A stretch of DNA of 6,194 nt from an uncultured Intestinimonas sp. (GTDB lineage Bacteria > Bacillota_A > Clostridia > Oscillospirales > Oscillospiraceae). The notes beneath the pieces were generated by a model. The model saw nothing but the letters and a program-made list of their open reading frames with translations, was not told the origin of the DNA and did not search any database. The position numbers and the translations under genes were made by a program. The stretch lies in contig CAUBHZ010000118.1 in NCBI GenBank assembly GCA_958435885.1, forward strand, positions 1 to 6,194. The letters are read 5' to 3'. Below, in pieces: positions 1-6,194 of this stretch; within the stretch, counting starts at the first letter, position 1, and each line of letters starts with the position of its first letter.

Positions 1-35
1 GGTTTTCCAAGGGGAGTATACTGCAGTTACAAAGT

Positions 36-63
36 CCGGCGGCCAGCTCCGGGAGGCCACCGG
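36..63 (+). promoter_or_regulatory. Possible 5' leader hairpin upstream of the binding-protein gene
   Basis: CCGGCGGCC (36-44) faces GGCCACCGG (55-63). This gives a 9-pair stem with one C-A mismatch and a 10-base loop, followed by CAAAAAT. It ends 17 bases before the Shine-Dalgarno of the lipoprotein gene, so it could stabilise the leader or affect translation. A TATACT at 17-22, inside the 8-base palindrome AGTATACT, resembles a -10 box, but its -35 region would fall outside the window, so no promoter can be called. In GC-rich DNA a stem of this size can arise by chance. No leader peptide or recognised riboswitch is seen in bases 1-92. Confidence 0.25.
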
Positions 64-79
64 CAAAAATCGAAGAAAT

Positions 80-85
80 GGAGAG
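80..85 (+). promoter_or_regulatory. Ribosome binding site that sets the start of the binding-protein gene
   Basis: GGAGAG lies 7 bases before the ATG at 93. The upstream in-frame ATG at 78 has no comparable purine-rich site in front of it and would itself overlap this Shine-Dalgarno. The start at 93 also gives a textbook lipoprotein signal beginning MKRKF, so 93 is preferred. Confidence 0.7.
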
Positions 86-92
86 ATCAACA

Positions 93-1175
93 ATGAAAAG
101 AAAGTTCCTCGCCATGACGCTCGCTCTTGCAATGGGTCTTTCCCTGGCTGCCTGCGGCGGCGGCACCGCCTCTACGCCTGCTCCTGCCGAGACCGGCGAA
201 GTGGAAGCGACTACCCCCGCTGAGACCGGCAGCACCGGCGATCTGATCACCGTCGGCTTCGCTCAGGTGGGCCACGAGTCCGATTGGCGTACCGCCTCCA
301 CCAAGTCCGCTCAGGATGTGTTCTCTGCCGAGAATGGCTATGACCTGGCCTTCGTGGACTGCGACAACGACTCCGCCGCTCAGCTGGAAGCCGTCCGCAA
401 CTTCATCCAGCAGGGCGTTGACTACATCATCATCGATCCCATCGTGTCCACCGGCTGGGACGCCGTCCTGACCGAGTGTGAGGATGCCGGCATTCCCGTC
501 ATTGTTATCGACCGTACCATCGACGACTCCGACAAGTACGTGTCCTGGGTCGGCTCCGACTTCAAGGTTGAGGGCCTGGCCTGCGGCGAGTGGCTGAAGG
601 CCTACGCCGCCGACAAGGGCATCACTGAGATCAACGCCCTGGTCATCGAGGGCTCCACCGGTGCTTCCGCCACCATCGGCCGTACCGACGGCTTCAAGGA
701 GATCGCCGACCGCGAGGGCTGGACCATCCTCGACTCCCAGTCCGGTGACTTCACCGAGGCCGGCGGCCAGGAGGTCATGGAGTCTTACTGCCAGAGCTAT
801 ACTGGCCAGTTCAACGTGGTCATCTGCCAGAACGATAACGAGGCTGCCGGTGCCATGACCGCCATGGATAACGCCGGTGTCACCTACGGCGTGGGCGGCG
901 ACGTGATTCTGGTTTCCTTCGACGCCAACAAGCCCTATGTCCAGATGGTCATGGAGGGCAAGATCAACGCCAACTTCGAGTGCAACCCCATGGCTGCCCC
1001 CACTGTTGACGAGATCATCAAGCAGATCGAGGCCGGCGAGACCCCCGAGAAGGAGATCTACGTCTCTGAGTCCTGGTTCGCCGCTGAGGACAACGTGGCT
1101 ACCATCACCGTCAACGGTGAGGAGCAGTCCATGATCTACGTCACCCAGGAAGTCCTTGACGGCCGTCCTTACTAA
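93..1175 (+). CDS. ytfQ: YtfQ-type sugar-binding lipoprotein of an ABC importer
   Basis: Extracytoplasmic binding protein that captures a sugar and delivers it to the membrane channel encoded downstream. It has 360 residues from the ATG at 93. Residues 1-20 form a signal peptide (KRK, then a hydrophobic core) ending in the lipobox LAAC, so Cys21 should be lipid-modified and anchor the protein to the membrane. A Thr/Pro/Ala/Glu/Gly-rich linker (about 22-49) follows, then a periplasmic-binding-protein type I fold from about residue 50. Landmarks shared with E. coli YtfQ are GFAQVGHESDWR (55-66), the GVD...P.V.TGW stretch (108-122), IPV...DR (Asp140, Arg141), EGSTGAS with Arg197, SQSGDFT (215-221), EVMES (227-231), Asn247-Asp248 and Asp277. 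From family knowledge, Trp65, Arg66, Asp140, Arg141, Arg197, Asn247 and Asp277 sit where sugar-contacting residues lie. The usual E. coli form is about 318 residues; the extra length is mainly the linker. Galactofuranose is the known E. coli ligand, but the true ligand here is unproven. Gly and Arg codons are strongly restricted (no GGG, GGA or CGG), as in highly expressed genes. Confidence 0.93.
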   Translation: MKRKFLAMTLALAMGLSLAACGGGTASTPAPAETGEVEATTPAETGSTGDLITVGFAQVGHESDWRTASTKSAQDVFSAENGYDLAFVDCDNDSAAQLEAVRNFIQQGVDYIIIDPIVSTGWDAVLTECEDAGIPVIVIDRTIDDSDKYVSWVGSDFKVEGLACGEWLKAYAADKGITEINALVIEGSTGASATIGRTDGFKEIADREGWTILDSQSGDFTEAGGQEVMESYCQSYTGQFNVVICQNDNEAAGAMTAMDNAGVTYGVGGDVILVSFDANKPYVQMVMEGKINANFECNPMAAPTVDEIIKQIEAGETPEKEIYVSESWFAAEDNVATITVNGEEQSMIYVTQEVLDGRPY

Positions 1176-1213
1176 GCTCTGATCCTGTAACCGAATAGCG
1201 AGCACATACCCTA

Positions 1214-1249
1214 GGGAGGACCCCCGGCAATTCCCGGGTCCTCCCTTTT
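1214..1249 (+). terminator. Intrinsic terminator or attenuator between the binding-protein and ATPase genes
   Basis: GGGAGGACCC (1214-1223) is a perfect 10-base inverted match to GGGTCCTCCC (1236-1245), with a 12-base loop, followed by TTTT and then CATTT. It lies 38 bases after the lipoprotein stop and ends before the Shine-Dalgarno of the ATPase gene. The short, interrupted T-run suggests partial rather than full termination, and no promoter is evident between it and the ATPase. A likely role is to let most transcripts end after the binding-protein gene, or to protect the 3' end of that message, so that more binding protein than channel is made. This arrangement is common in ABC importer operons. 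Confidence 0.8.
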
Positions 1250-1255
1250 CATTTG

Positions 1256-1260
1256 AGGTG
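1256..1260 (+). promoter_or_regulatory. Ribosome binding site supporting a TTG start for the ATPase
   Basis: AGGTG, within the longer GAGGTGAT, lies 7 bases before TTG at 1268. The next in-frame ATG (1307-1309) has no Shine-Dalgarno and would remove the first beta strand ahead of the ATP-binding core, so the TTG is the best start. Confidence 0.7.
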
Positions 1261-1267
1261 ATCTATT

Positions 1268-2788
1268 TTGGAAGACAACATTGTTCTGACTGCGCGAGGA
1301 ATTACCATGACCTTTCCCGGTGTCAAGGCGCTGGACAATGTGGACCTCACCCTGCGGAAGGGGGAGATCCACGCTCTGATGGGGGAGAACGGAGCGGGCA
1401 AGTCCACCCTCATCAAGTGCCTCACCGGCATCAACGACTTTGAATCCGGCGAGATCCGGGTGGACGGCATCGACCATCCGGTGAAGAACCACTCCACCCA
1501 GGACGCCCAGAAGGTGGGCATCTCCACCGTGTATCAGGAGGTCAACCTGTGTCCCAACCTGAGCGTGGCGGAGAACCTGTACATCGGCCGTGAGCCCATG
1601 ACGCCCTGGCATACCATTGACCGGCGGACCATGAACAAGAAGGCCGACGAGCTGGTCAAGCGCCTGGACATCAAGGTGGATGTGACCCAGAACCTGGAGA
1701 ACTACTCCCTGGCCATCCAGCAGATGATCGCCATCGCCCGGGCGGTGGACATGGACTGTAAGGTCCTCATCCTGGACGAGCCCACCTCCTCTCTGGACGA
1801 CAGCGAGGTGGAGAAACTCTTCAAGATGATGCTGCAGCTCAAGGAGCACGGGGTGGGCATCGTCTTCGTCACCCACTTCCTGGAGCAGGTGTACGCGGTG
1901 TGCGACCGGATCACGGTCCTGCGCAACGGCACTCTGGTGGGTGAGTACACGGTGGCGGAGCTGCCCCGCGTGAAGCTGGTGGCCGCCATGATGGGCAAGG
2001 ACTTCGACGACCTGGCCGCCATCAAGCCCGAAGGCTTCAGCTACGACGAAAAGGCGCCTCTGGAGATCGAGGCCAAGGGCCTGAGCCACAAGGGCACCAT
2101 CAAACCCTTCGATCTGGACATCCACAAGGGTGAGGTCATCGGCCTCACCGGCCTGCTGGGCTCCGGCCGCAGCGAGCTGGCCCGGGCCATTTACGGCGCC
2201 GACAAGGCCCAGACCGGCACCCTGAAGGTGGGGGGCAAGGAGGCCAAGGTGAACCAGCCCATCGACGCCATGCATCTGGGCATGGGCCTGCTGCCCGACG
2301 ACCGGAAGGCCGAGGGCATCATCGGCGATCTCTCCGTCCGCGAAAACATCATCCTGGCCCTCCAGGCCAAGCGGGGCATGTTCAACCAGCTGCCCCGGGC
2401 CAAGCAGGAGGAGATCGCAGACCGGTATATCGATCTGCTGCAGATCAAGACGGCCAGCCGGGAGACCCCCATCAAGCAGCTCTCCGGCGGCAACCAGCAA
2501 AAGGCCATCCTGGCCCGGTGGCTGGCCACGGACCCGGACTTCCTCATTCTGGACGAGCCCACCCGGGGCATCGACATCGGCACCAAGACGGAGATCCAGA
2601 AGCTGATCATCAAGCTTGCCGGAGAGGGCAAGAGCATCATGTTCATCTCTTCCGAGATCGAGGAAATGCTGCGTACCTGCAACCGTATGGCAGTCCTCCG
2701 GGATGGCGCCAAGGTGGGCGAGCTGGACGGCGAGCTGACCCAGGAGCGGGTCATGGCCGCCATTGCGGGAGGTTCGAGCGATGAGTAA
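1268..2788 (+). CDS. ytfR: YtfR-type sugar ABC importer ATPase with two nucleotide-binding domains
   Basis: Cytoplasmic ATPase that powers sugar import. It has 506 residues, the normal size for the ribose/galactose-class duplicated ATPase. First domain: Walker A GENGAGKST (39-47), Q-loop Gln90, a degenerate signature YSLAIQQM (146-153), Walker B VLILDEP (166-172) and H-loop His203 in VTHFLEQVY. Second domain: Walker A-like GLLGSGRSE (295-303), with Arg301 where the catalytic lysine would be, signature LSGGNQQK (405-412), Walker B FLILDEP (425-431) and SSE in place of the switch histidine. The weak first signature and the defective second Walker A are family traits also seen in E. coli YtfR, so ATP is probably hydrolysed at one composite site. 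The stretches VYQEVNL, IGREP, THFL.QVY..CDRITVLRNG and KGTI.PFDL point to YtfR rather than RbsA, AraG or MglA. Start is TTG. The last 8 bases overlap the next gene. Unlike the gene before it, it uses CGG freely for arginine. Confidence 0.95.
   Translation: MEDNIVLTARGITMTFPGVKALDNVDLTLRKGEIHALMGENGAGKSTLIKCLTGINDFESGEIRVDGIDHPVKNHSTQDAQKVGISTVYQEVNLCPNLSVAENLYIGREPMTPWHTIDRRTMNKKADELVKRLDIKVDVTQNLENYSLAIQQMIAIARAVDMDCKVLILDEPTSSLDDSEVEKLFKMMLQLKEHGVGIVFVTHFLEQVYAVCDRITVLRNGTLVGEYTVAELPRVKLVAAMMGKDFDDLAAIKPEGFSYDEKAPLEIEAKGLSHKGTIKPFDLDIHKGEVIGLTGLLGSGRSELARAIYGADKAQTGTLKVGGKEAKVNQPIDAMHLGMGLLPDDRKAEGIIGDLSVRENIILALQAKRGMFNQLPRAKQEEIADRYIDLLQIKTASRETPIKQLSGGNQQKAILARWLATDPDFLILDEPTRGIDIGTKTEIQKLIIKLAGEGKSIMFISSEIEEMLRTCNRMAVLRDGAKVGELDGELTQERVMAAIAGGSSDE
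2767..2772 (+). promoter_or_regulatory. Ribosome binding site of the first permease, inside the ATPase gene
   Basis: GGGAGG lies 8 bases before the ATG at 2781. It fixes the permease start there rather than at the in-frame TTG at 2763, which would add six unlikely residues and would lie ahead of the site itself. Confidence 0.75.
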
Positions 2789-3860
2789 CTTGAAAAAACT
2801 GACCCAGAAACGGCTGTTTCTGCCGATCTTCTGTATGATCCTGGTGCTGTGCATCAACATGGTCTACGACGTGGCCATGGGACACAGCTTCTACAACTTC
2901 TTTGAGATCACCATGACCAACGGCATGCTCAACGGCCGTCTGATCAACATCCTCAACCGCGGCAGCGAGGTGGCCATCCTGGCCATCGGCATGACCCTGG
3001 TGGTTTCCGCCTCCGCCGGTACGGATATCTCTGTGGGCTCCGTCATGAGCCTGTGCGCCTCCTTCTGCTGCATGCTGGTGGCTGGCTTCGGCGTGTCCTC
3101 TGTGAGCAGCGCCGAGGAGTTCGCCATGCCTCTGGCCGTGGGTCTCATCGGTGCCCTGCTGATGGGCTGCCTGTGCGGCGCCTTCAACGGCGGCCTGGTG
3201 GCCTACCTGAACATCCAGCCCATGGTGGCTACCCTGATCCTCTGGTCGGCGGCCCGGGCCATTGGCCTGCTGCTGTGCAACAACCTCATTGTCTACATCC
3301 GCGTGCCTGAGTTCGGCGTCTTCGGCGGCTACCTGGGTCCCATCCCCACCCCCATCATCATCGCGGCGGTGTGTGTGGCCATCACCTCGGTGGTGCTGAA
3401 GAAGACCGCCATGGGTATGTATATCCAGTCCGTGGGCATCAACAAAAAGGCCAGCCGCATCGCCGGCCTCAACTCCAAGCGTATCATCTTCGTCTGCTAC
3501 CTGCTGTGCGGCCTGTGCGCCGGCATTGCCGGCATCGTGGCCTCCAGCCGTATCACCAGCGCTGACTCCAACAACATTGGCCTGGATATGGAGCTGGACG
3601 CCATCCTGGCCGTGGCCCTGGGCGGAAACAGCCTGGGCGGCGGCAAGTTCAACCTGGCCGGCTCCATCATCGGCGCCTACACCATCCAGGCCATCACCAC
3701 CACCATGTATAACATGGGCGTGCCCTCCGCCGTGACCCCCGTCTTCAAGGCCGTGGTGGTCATCGTCATCGTGGCGGTCCAGGCCCCGCCGGTCAAGGCC
3801 TGGTTCAAGAAGCGCAGCGCCGCCAAGGCGCTCGCCAAGAAGGAGGTGGCCAGCGCATGA
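2781..3860 (+). CDS. ytfT: YtfT-type sugar ABC importer permease
   Basis: Integral membrane permease, one half of the channel. It has 359 residues with roughly eight to ten hydrophobic segments, for example about 12-31, 64-78, 88-104, 116-140, 148-170, 188-206, 236-256 and 326-343. It belongs to the ribose/xylose/arabinose/galactoside permease family. Matches to E. coli YtfT include GMTLV (70-74), NIQPMVATLIL (144-154), PTPIII, KKTAMGM, SVGIN.KAS.IAGLN (217-231, near the loop expected to contact the ATPase), SADSNN, LELDAILAV-like MELDAILAV, GG.SLGGG.FNL and VFKAVVV. The usual TGGID(I/L)SVG motif reads SAGTDISVG (78-86), unlike the sister permease. The lysine-rich tail (about 347-355) is presumably cytoplasmic. 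The start ATG overlaps the ATPase stop as ATGAGTAA, and its stop overlaps the next start as ATGA, so translational coupling is likely. It should pair with the YjfF-type permease as a heterodimer. It carries several cysteines in membrane segments (Cys96-Cys97, Cys130, Cys132). Confidence 0.94.
   Translation: MSNLKKLTQKRLFLPIFCMILVLCINMVYDVAMGHSFYNFFEITMTNGMLNGRLINILNRGSEVAILAIGMTLVVSASAGTDISVGSVMSLCASFCCMLVAGFGVSSVSSAEEFAMPLAVGLIGALLMGCLCGAFNGGLVAYLNIQPMVATLILWSAARAIGLLLCNNLIVYIRVPEFGVFGGYLGPIPTPIIIAAVCVAITSVVLKKTAMGMYIQSVGINKKASRIAGLNSKRIIFVCYLLCGLCAGIAGIVASSRITSADSNNIGLDMELDAILAVALGGNSLGGGKFNLAGSIIGAYTIQAITTTMYNMGVPSAVTPVFKAVVVIVIVAVQAPPVKAWFKKRSAAKALAKKEVASA
3841..3846 (+). promoter_or_regulatory. 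Ribosome binding site of the second permease
   Basis: AGGAGG lies 10 bases before the ATG at 3857, inside the end of the first permease gene. It favours 3857 over the in-frame ATG at 3896, which has no such site. Confidence 0.75.
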
Positions 3861-4903
3861 AACAGCCTGCCAACACGCTCAAGACGCGCAAGCAGATGAA
3901 CAGCAACACCATGCTGCTGGTTATCACCATCATCCTCTTCGTGGTGCTCTACGCCGGCGGCTGCGTGGCATATGCCAGTAAGGGCTTCACCACCGTCCAG
4001 ACCTTCCTCAACCTCTTCCGCACCAACGCTGGCCTCATCTGTGTGGCCTGCGGCATGACCTGCGTCATGCTCACTGGCGGCATCGACATCTCCGTGGGCT
4101 CCATCGTGGCCCTGGACTGTATGCTGCTGGCCCAGGGCATGGGGGAGTGGCACATGAGCGCTCCTGTCATGATGCTGCTGGTGCTGATCATCGGCCTGGC
4201 CTTTGGCCTCTTCATGGGCTTCTGCGTTGGCTATCTGGAGATCCAGCCCTTTATCGTCACCATGGCGGGCATGTTCTTCGCCCGTGGCATGACGGCCGTC
4301 ATCTCCACCAACCAGCTCTCCATCACCGCCGAGACCAGCCAGTTCTTCTATGACTTGGCCAACTTCCGCATCTATCTGCCCTTTGGCGGCACCGTCAACA
4401 AGGCCGGCAAGCTCATCATGCCCTACATCGGCGTGGGCGTGGTGGTGGCCCTGGTGGTGCTGGTGGCCATCTTCCTCATCCTGCGCTACACCAAGTTCGG
4501 CCGCTCCCTGTACGCCGTGGGCGGCAGCGAGCAGTCCGCCGCCATGATGGGCCTGAACGTGAAGAAGACCAAGCTGAAGGCCTATGTGCTCTCCTCCTTC
4601 CTGTGCTCCATCGGCGGCATCTGCTACTGCATGAACACCATGTCCGCCTCGGTCTCCCAGGCCACCGGCATGGAAATGGACGCCATCTCCTCCGCCGTCA
4701 TCGGCGGCACCCTGCTCACCGGCGGCGTGGGCAACGTCATCGGCTCTCTGTTCGGTGTGCTCATCAATGGCACCATCTCCACCATCGTGAAGACCAACGG
4801 CAAGCTGGCCTCCTCCTGGCCCAACATCCTCACCGCCATCCTGCTGTGCTTCTTCATTGTACTCCAGAGCATCTTTGCCCGGGTCCGGGCCAAGAGCAAG
4901 TAA
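3857..4903 (+). CDS. yjfF: YjfF-type sugar ABC importer permease
   Basis: Second integral membrane permease, the other half of the channel. It has 348 residues with about eight or more hydrophobic segments, the first at about 19-39. Matches to E. coli YjfF include the intact TGGIDISVGS (73-82), GLAFG.FMG (113-121), IQPFIVTMAGMFFARG (129-144), TKFGRSLYAVGG, SAAMMGLNVK (ATPase-contact loop), GMEMDAISSAVIGGTLL, GGVGNVIGSLFGVLI.G.I and the late SSWPNILTAILL. Having two different permeases rather than one homodimeric permease is what sets the YtfQRT-YjfF class apart from ribose (RbsC) or arabinose (AraH) importers. A similar two-permease importer, FruEKFG of Bifidobacterium, takes up fructose, so ligand cannot be read from class alone. 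It overlaps the preceding gene by 4 bases (ATGA) and is followed after 12 bases by the kinase, whose Shine-Dalgarno GGGGGAG (4904-4910) directly follows this stop codon. Confidence 0.94.
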   Translation: MKQPANTLKTRKQMNSNTMLLVITIILFVVLYAGGCVAYASKGFTTVQTFLNLFRTNAGLICVACGMTCVMLTGGIDISVGSIVALDCMLLAQGMGEWHMSAPVMMLLVLIIGLAFGLFMGFCVGYLEIQPFIVTMAGMFFARGMTAVISTNQLSITAETSQFFYDLANFRIYLPFGGTVNKAGKLIMPYIGVGVVVALVVLVAIFLILRYTKFGRSLYAVGGSEQSAAMMGLNVKKTKLKAYVLSSFLCSIGGICYCMNTMSASVSQATGMEMDAISSAVIGGTLLTGGVGNVIGSLFGVLINGTISTIVKTNGKLASSWPNILTAILLCFFIVLQSIFARVRAKSK

Positions 4904-4915
4904 GGGGGAGCGGCT

Positions 4916-6194
4916 ATGGACATTAAAGAGGCCATCCGGGCGGGGGAGACCTGCCTGGGCATCGAGCTGGGCTCCACCCGCATCAAGGCGGTGCTCATCG
5001 GGCCCGACCACGCCCCCGTCGCCTCCGGCGACCACGGCTGGGAGAACCGGTATGAAAACGGCGTGTGGACCTACCACATGGAGGACGTGTGGGCGGGGCT
5101 CCAGGACGCCTACGCCAAGCTGCGGGCCGATGTGGAGACCAAGTACGGCCTGAAGCTGACCAAGGTGGCGGCCATGGGCTTTTCCGCCATGATGCACGGC
5201 TATATCGCCCTGAACAGGGAAGGGGAGCTGCTGGTGCCCTTCCGCACCTGGCGCAACACCATTACCGGCCCCGCCGCCGCGGCCCTGACGGAGCGGTTCC
5301 AGTTCAACATCCCCCAGCGCTGGTCGGTGGCCCATCTCTATCAGGCCATTCTCAACGGTGAAGCGCATGTGGGGGACATTGACTACCTCACCACCCTGGC
5401 GGGCTACGTCCACTACAAGCTCACCGGACAGCGGGTGCTGGGGGTGGGGGAGGCCAGCGGCATGTTCCCCATCGACAGCAAGACCTGCGACTATGACCAG
5501 ACCATGCTGGACTCCTTCGACGCCCTGGTGGCGGAGAAGGGGTATCCCTGGAAGCTGCGGGACATCCTGCCCGGAGTGCTCTCCGCCGGCGCCGACGCCG
5601 GCCGTCTCACCCCGGAAGGGGCCAGGCTGCTGGACCCCACCGGCACCCTGGAGGCCGGGATTCCGCTGGCGCCCCCCGAGGGCGACGCCGGCACCGGCAT
5701 GGCGGCCACCAACGCCGTGGCCGAGCGGACGGGCAACGTGTCCGCCGGCACCTCGGTCTTTGCCATGATCGTGCTGGAGAAGGCCCTCTCCAAGGTCTAT
5801 CCCGAGATCGACATGGTGGCCACCCCTACCGGCAAGCCGGTGGCCATGGTCCACTGCAACAACTGCACCAATGAGATCAACGCCTGGGCGGAGGTCTTCA
5901 AGGGCTTCCTCACCGCCCTGGGCCAGACCCCGGATATGAATCAGGTCTTTACCGCCATGTTCACCTCCGCCCTCCAGGGGGAGGCTGACGGCGGCGGGCT
6001 GCTGCTGTGCAACTACCTCTCCGGCGAGCCCATCGCCGACCTGGAGGAGGGACGGCCTCTGCTGGCCCGCACTCCCGAGGCCCGGCTCACCTTCCCCAAC
6101 CTGATGCGGGCCCAGCTGTGCGCCGCTCTGGCCACTTTGAAAATGGGCCTGGACATCCTGGCCAGGGAGCACGTGGCCGTGGACCGGCTCCTGG
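4916..6194 (+). CDS. FGGY-family carbohydrate kinase, cut off by the window edge
   Basis: Cytoplasmic kinase expected to transfer phosphate from ATP to a sugar. 426 codons are visible with no stop. Family members are usually about 490-550 residues, so the C-terminal part with the adenosine-binding motif is missing from the window, not necessarily from the gene. Start ATG at 4916 follows GGGGGAG by 5 bases. Visible landmarks: phosphate-1 motif [10 protein letters not shown] (15-24, Glu17 where most family members have Asp); MMHG (92-95), like the QMHG substrate motif of xylulokinase; FRTWRNT (109-115), like the W.D.R motif; [12 protein letters not shown] (176-187); EGDAGTG (255-261) with Asp257 as the probable catalytic base, like GGDNA of xylulokinase; and NVSAGTS (274-280), a phosphate-2-like loop. 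HCNNC (313-317) follows. These features favour a xylulokinase/ribulokinase-like enzyme over glycerol kinase. From memory it resembles the clostridial AraK type of ribulokinase, but I cannot confirm this. Its position in the operon implies a role in using the imported sugar. Codons include many GGG and CGG, and AGG. Confidence 0.88.
   Translation, partial: MDIKEAIRAGETCLGIELGSTRIKAVLIGPDHAPVASGDHGWENRYENGVWTYHMEDVWAGLQDAYAKLRADVETKYGLKLTKVAAMGFSAMMHGYIALNREGELLVPFRTWRNTITGPAAAALTERFQFNIPQRWSVAHLYQAILNGEAHVGDIDYLTTLAGYVHYKLTGQRVLGVGEASGMFPIDSKTCDYDQTMLDSFDALVAEKGYPWKLRDILPGVLSAGADAGRLTPEGARLLDPTGTLEAGIPLAPPEGDAGTGMAATNAVAERTGNVSAGTSVFAMIVLEKALSKVYPEIDMVATPTGKPVAMVHCNNCTNEINAWAEVFKGFLTALGQTPDMNQVFTAMFTSALQGEADGGGLLLCNYLSGEPIADLEEGRPLLARTPEARLTFPNLMRAQLCAALATLKMGLDILAREHVAVDRLL

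Noticed and set aside
78..92. Earlier ATG at 78 as the lipoprotein start
   Set aside because: It would place MERST ahead of the signal peptide and lies on top of the Shine-Dalgarno that serves the ATG at 93.
1..92. Catabolite-control (CcpA-type) operator or the end of an upstream gene
   Set aside because: No sequence close to the known cre consensus was found, and although all three forward frames stay open over this short stretch, none shows a recognisable protein end.
87..1205. A 372-codon open frame on the minus strand opposite the lipoprotein gene
   Set aside because: Gly/Val/Leu/Asp-rich composition without domain or Shine-Dalgarno support, opposite a clear binding protein.
2150..2176. 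Loss of the catalytic lysine in the second Walker A of the ATPase, as a sign of a damaged gene
   Set aside because: Arg at this place is the normal state in sugar-importer ATPases of this class, and the frame is intact.
2763..2780. Earlier TTG at 2763 as the first permease start
   Set aside because: The GGGAGG site at 2767-2772 lies after it and is well spaced for the ATG at 2781, which also forms the typical ATGAGTAA overlap.
1211..2860. A 549-codon open frame on the minus strand opposite the ATPase
   Set aside because: Same cause: low-complexity, Leu/His/Gly/Asp-rich product with no domain, opposite a gene with full Walker, signature and H-loop motifs.
4439..4468. Tandem GTGGTGGCC/CTGGTGGTG repeat
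   Set aside because: These are Val, Ala and Leu codons of a membrane segment of the second permease, not a DNA repeat.
3677..6172. An 831-codon open frame on the minus strand opposite the permeases and kinase
   Set aside because: It is rich in His, Gly, Gln and Val with no recognisable domain, and it mirrors G/C-biased third positions of plus-strand genes that have clear homology. The antisense frame is a by-product of composition.

Overview
The window is a piece of one plus-strand operon encoding a sugar importer and a sugar kinase. It is GC-rich with G/C-heavy third codon positions. The binding protein is a lipoprotein (a Gram-positive arrangement), the Shine-Dalgarno sites are strong, and one start codon is TTG. 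Together these suggest a GC-rich anaerobic member of the Clostridia, perhaps an Oscillospiraceae-type gut bacterium. That placement is an inference from style and cannot be proven here.

Layout: a short leader (1-92) with a weak hairpin; a substrate-binding lipoprotein (93-1175); an intergenic stem-loop that looks like an intrinsic terminator or attenuator (1214-1249); a two-domain ATPase with a TTG start (1268-2788); two different membrane permeases (2781-3860 and 3857-4903); and an FGGY-family carbohydrate kinase (4916-6194) that runs off the right edge without its C-terminal part. From the ATPase onward the genes overlap by 8 and 4 bases or are separated by only 12, so they are very probably translated from one message.

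The four transport proteins match, motif by motif, the E. coli YtfQ-YtfR-YtfT-YjfF system, which imports galactofuranose and related furanose sugars. The binding protein captures sugar outside the membrane, the YtfT/YjfF pair forms the channel, and YtfR drives it with ATP. The kinase would then phosphorylate the imported sugar, or a ketose made from it, in the cytoplasm. Its motifs are closer to xylulokinase/ribulokinase-type enzymes than to glycerol kinase, so a pentose such as L-arabinose is a plausible substrate. No isomerase, epimerase or regulator lies inside the window to settle this.

No mobile element, CRISPR array, RNA gene or defence-type system is visible. The points worth a second look are regulatory and functional: the stem-loop that could set a high ratio of binding protein to channel, a codon-usage gradient that fits it, the pairing of a galactofuranose-type importer with a pentulose-type kinase, and some motif substitutions in the kinase and one permease.
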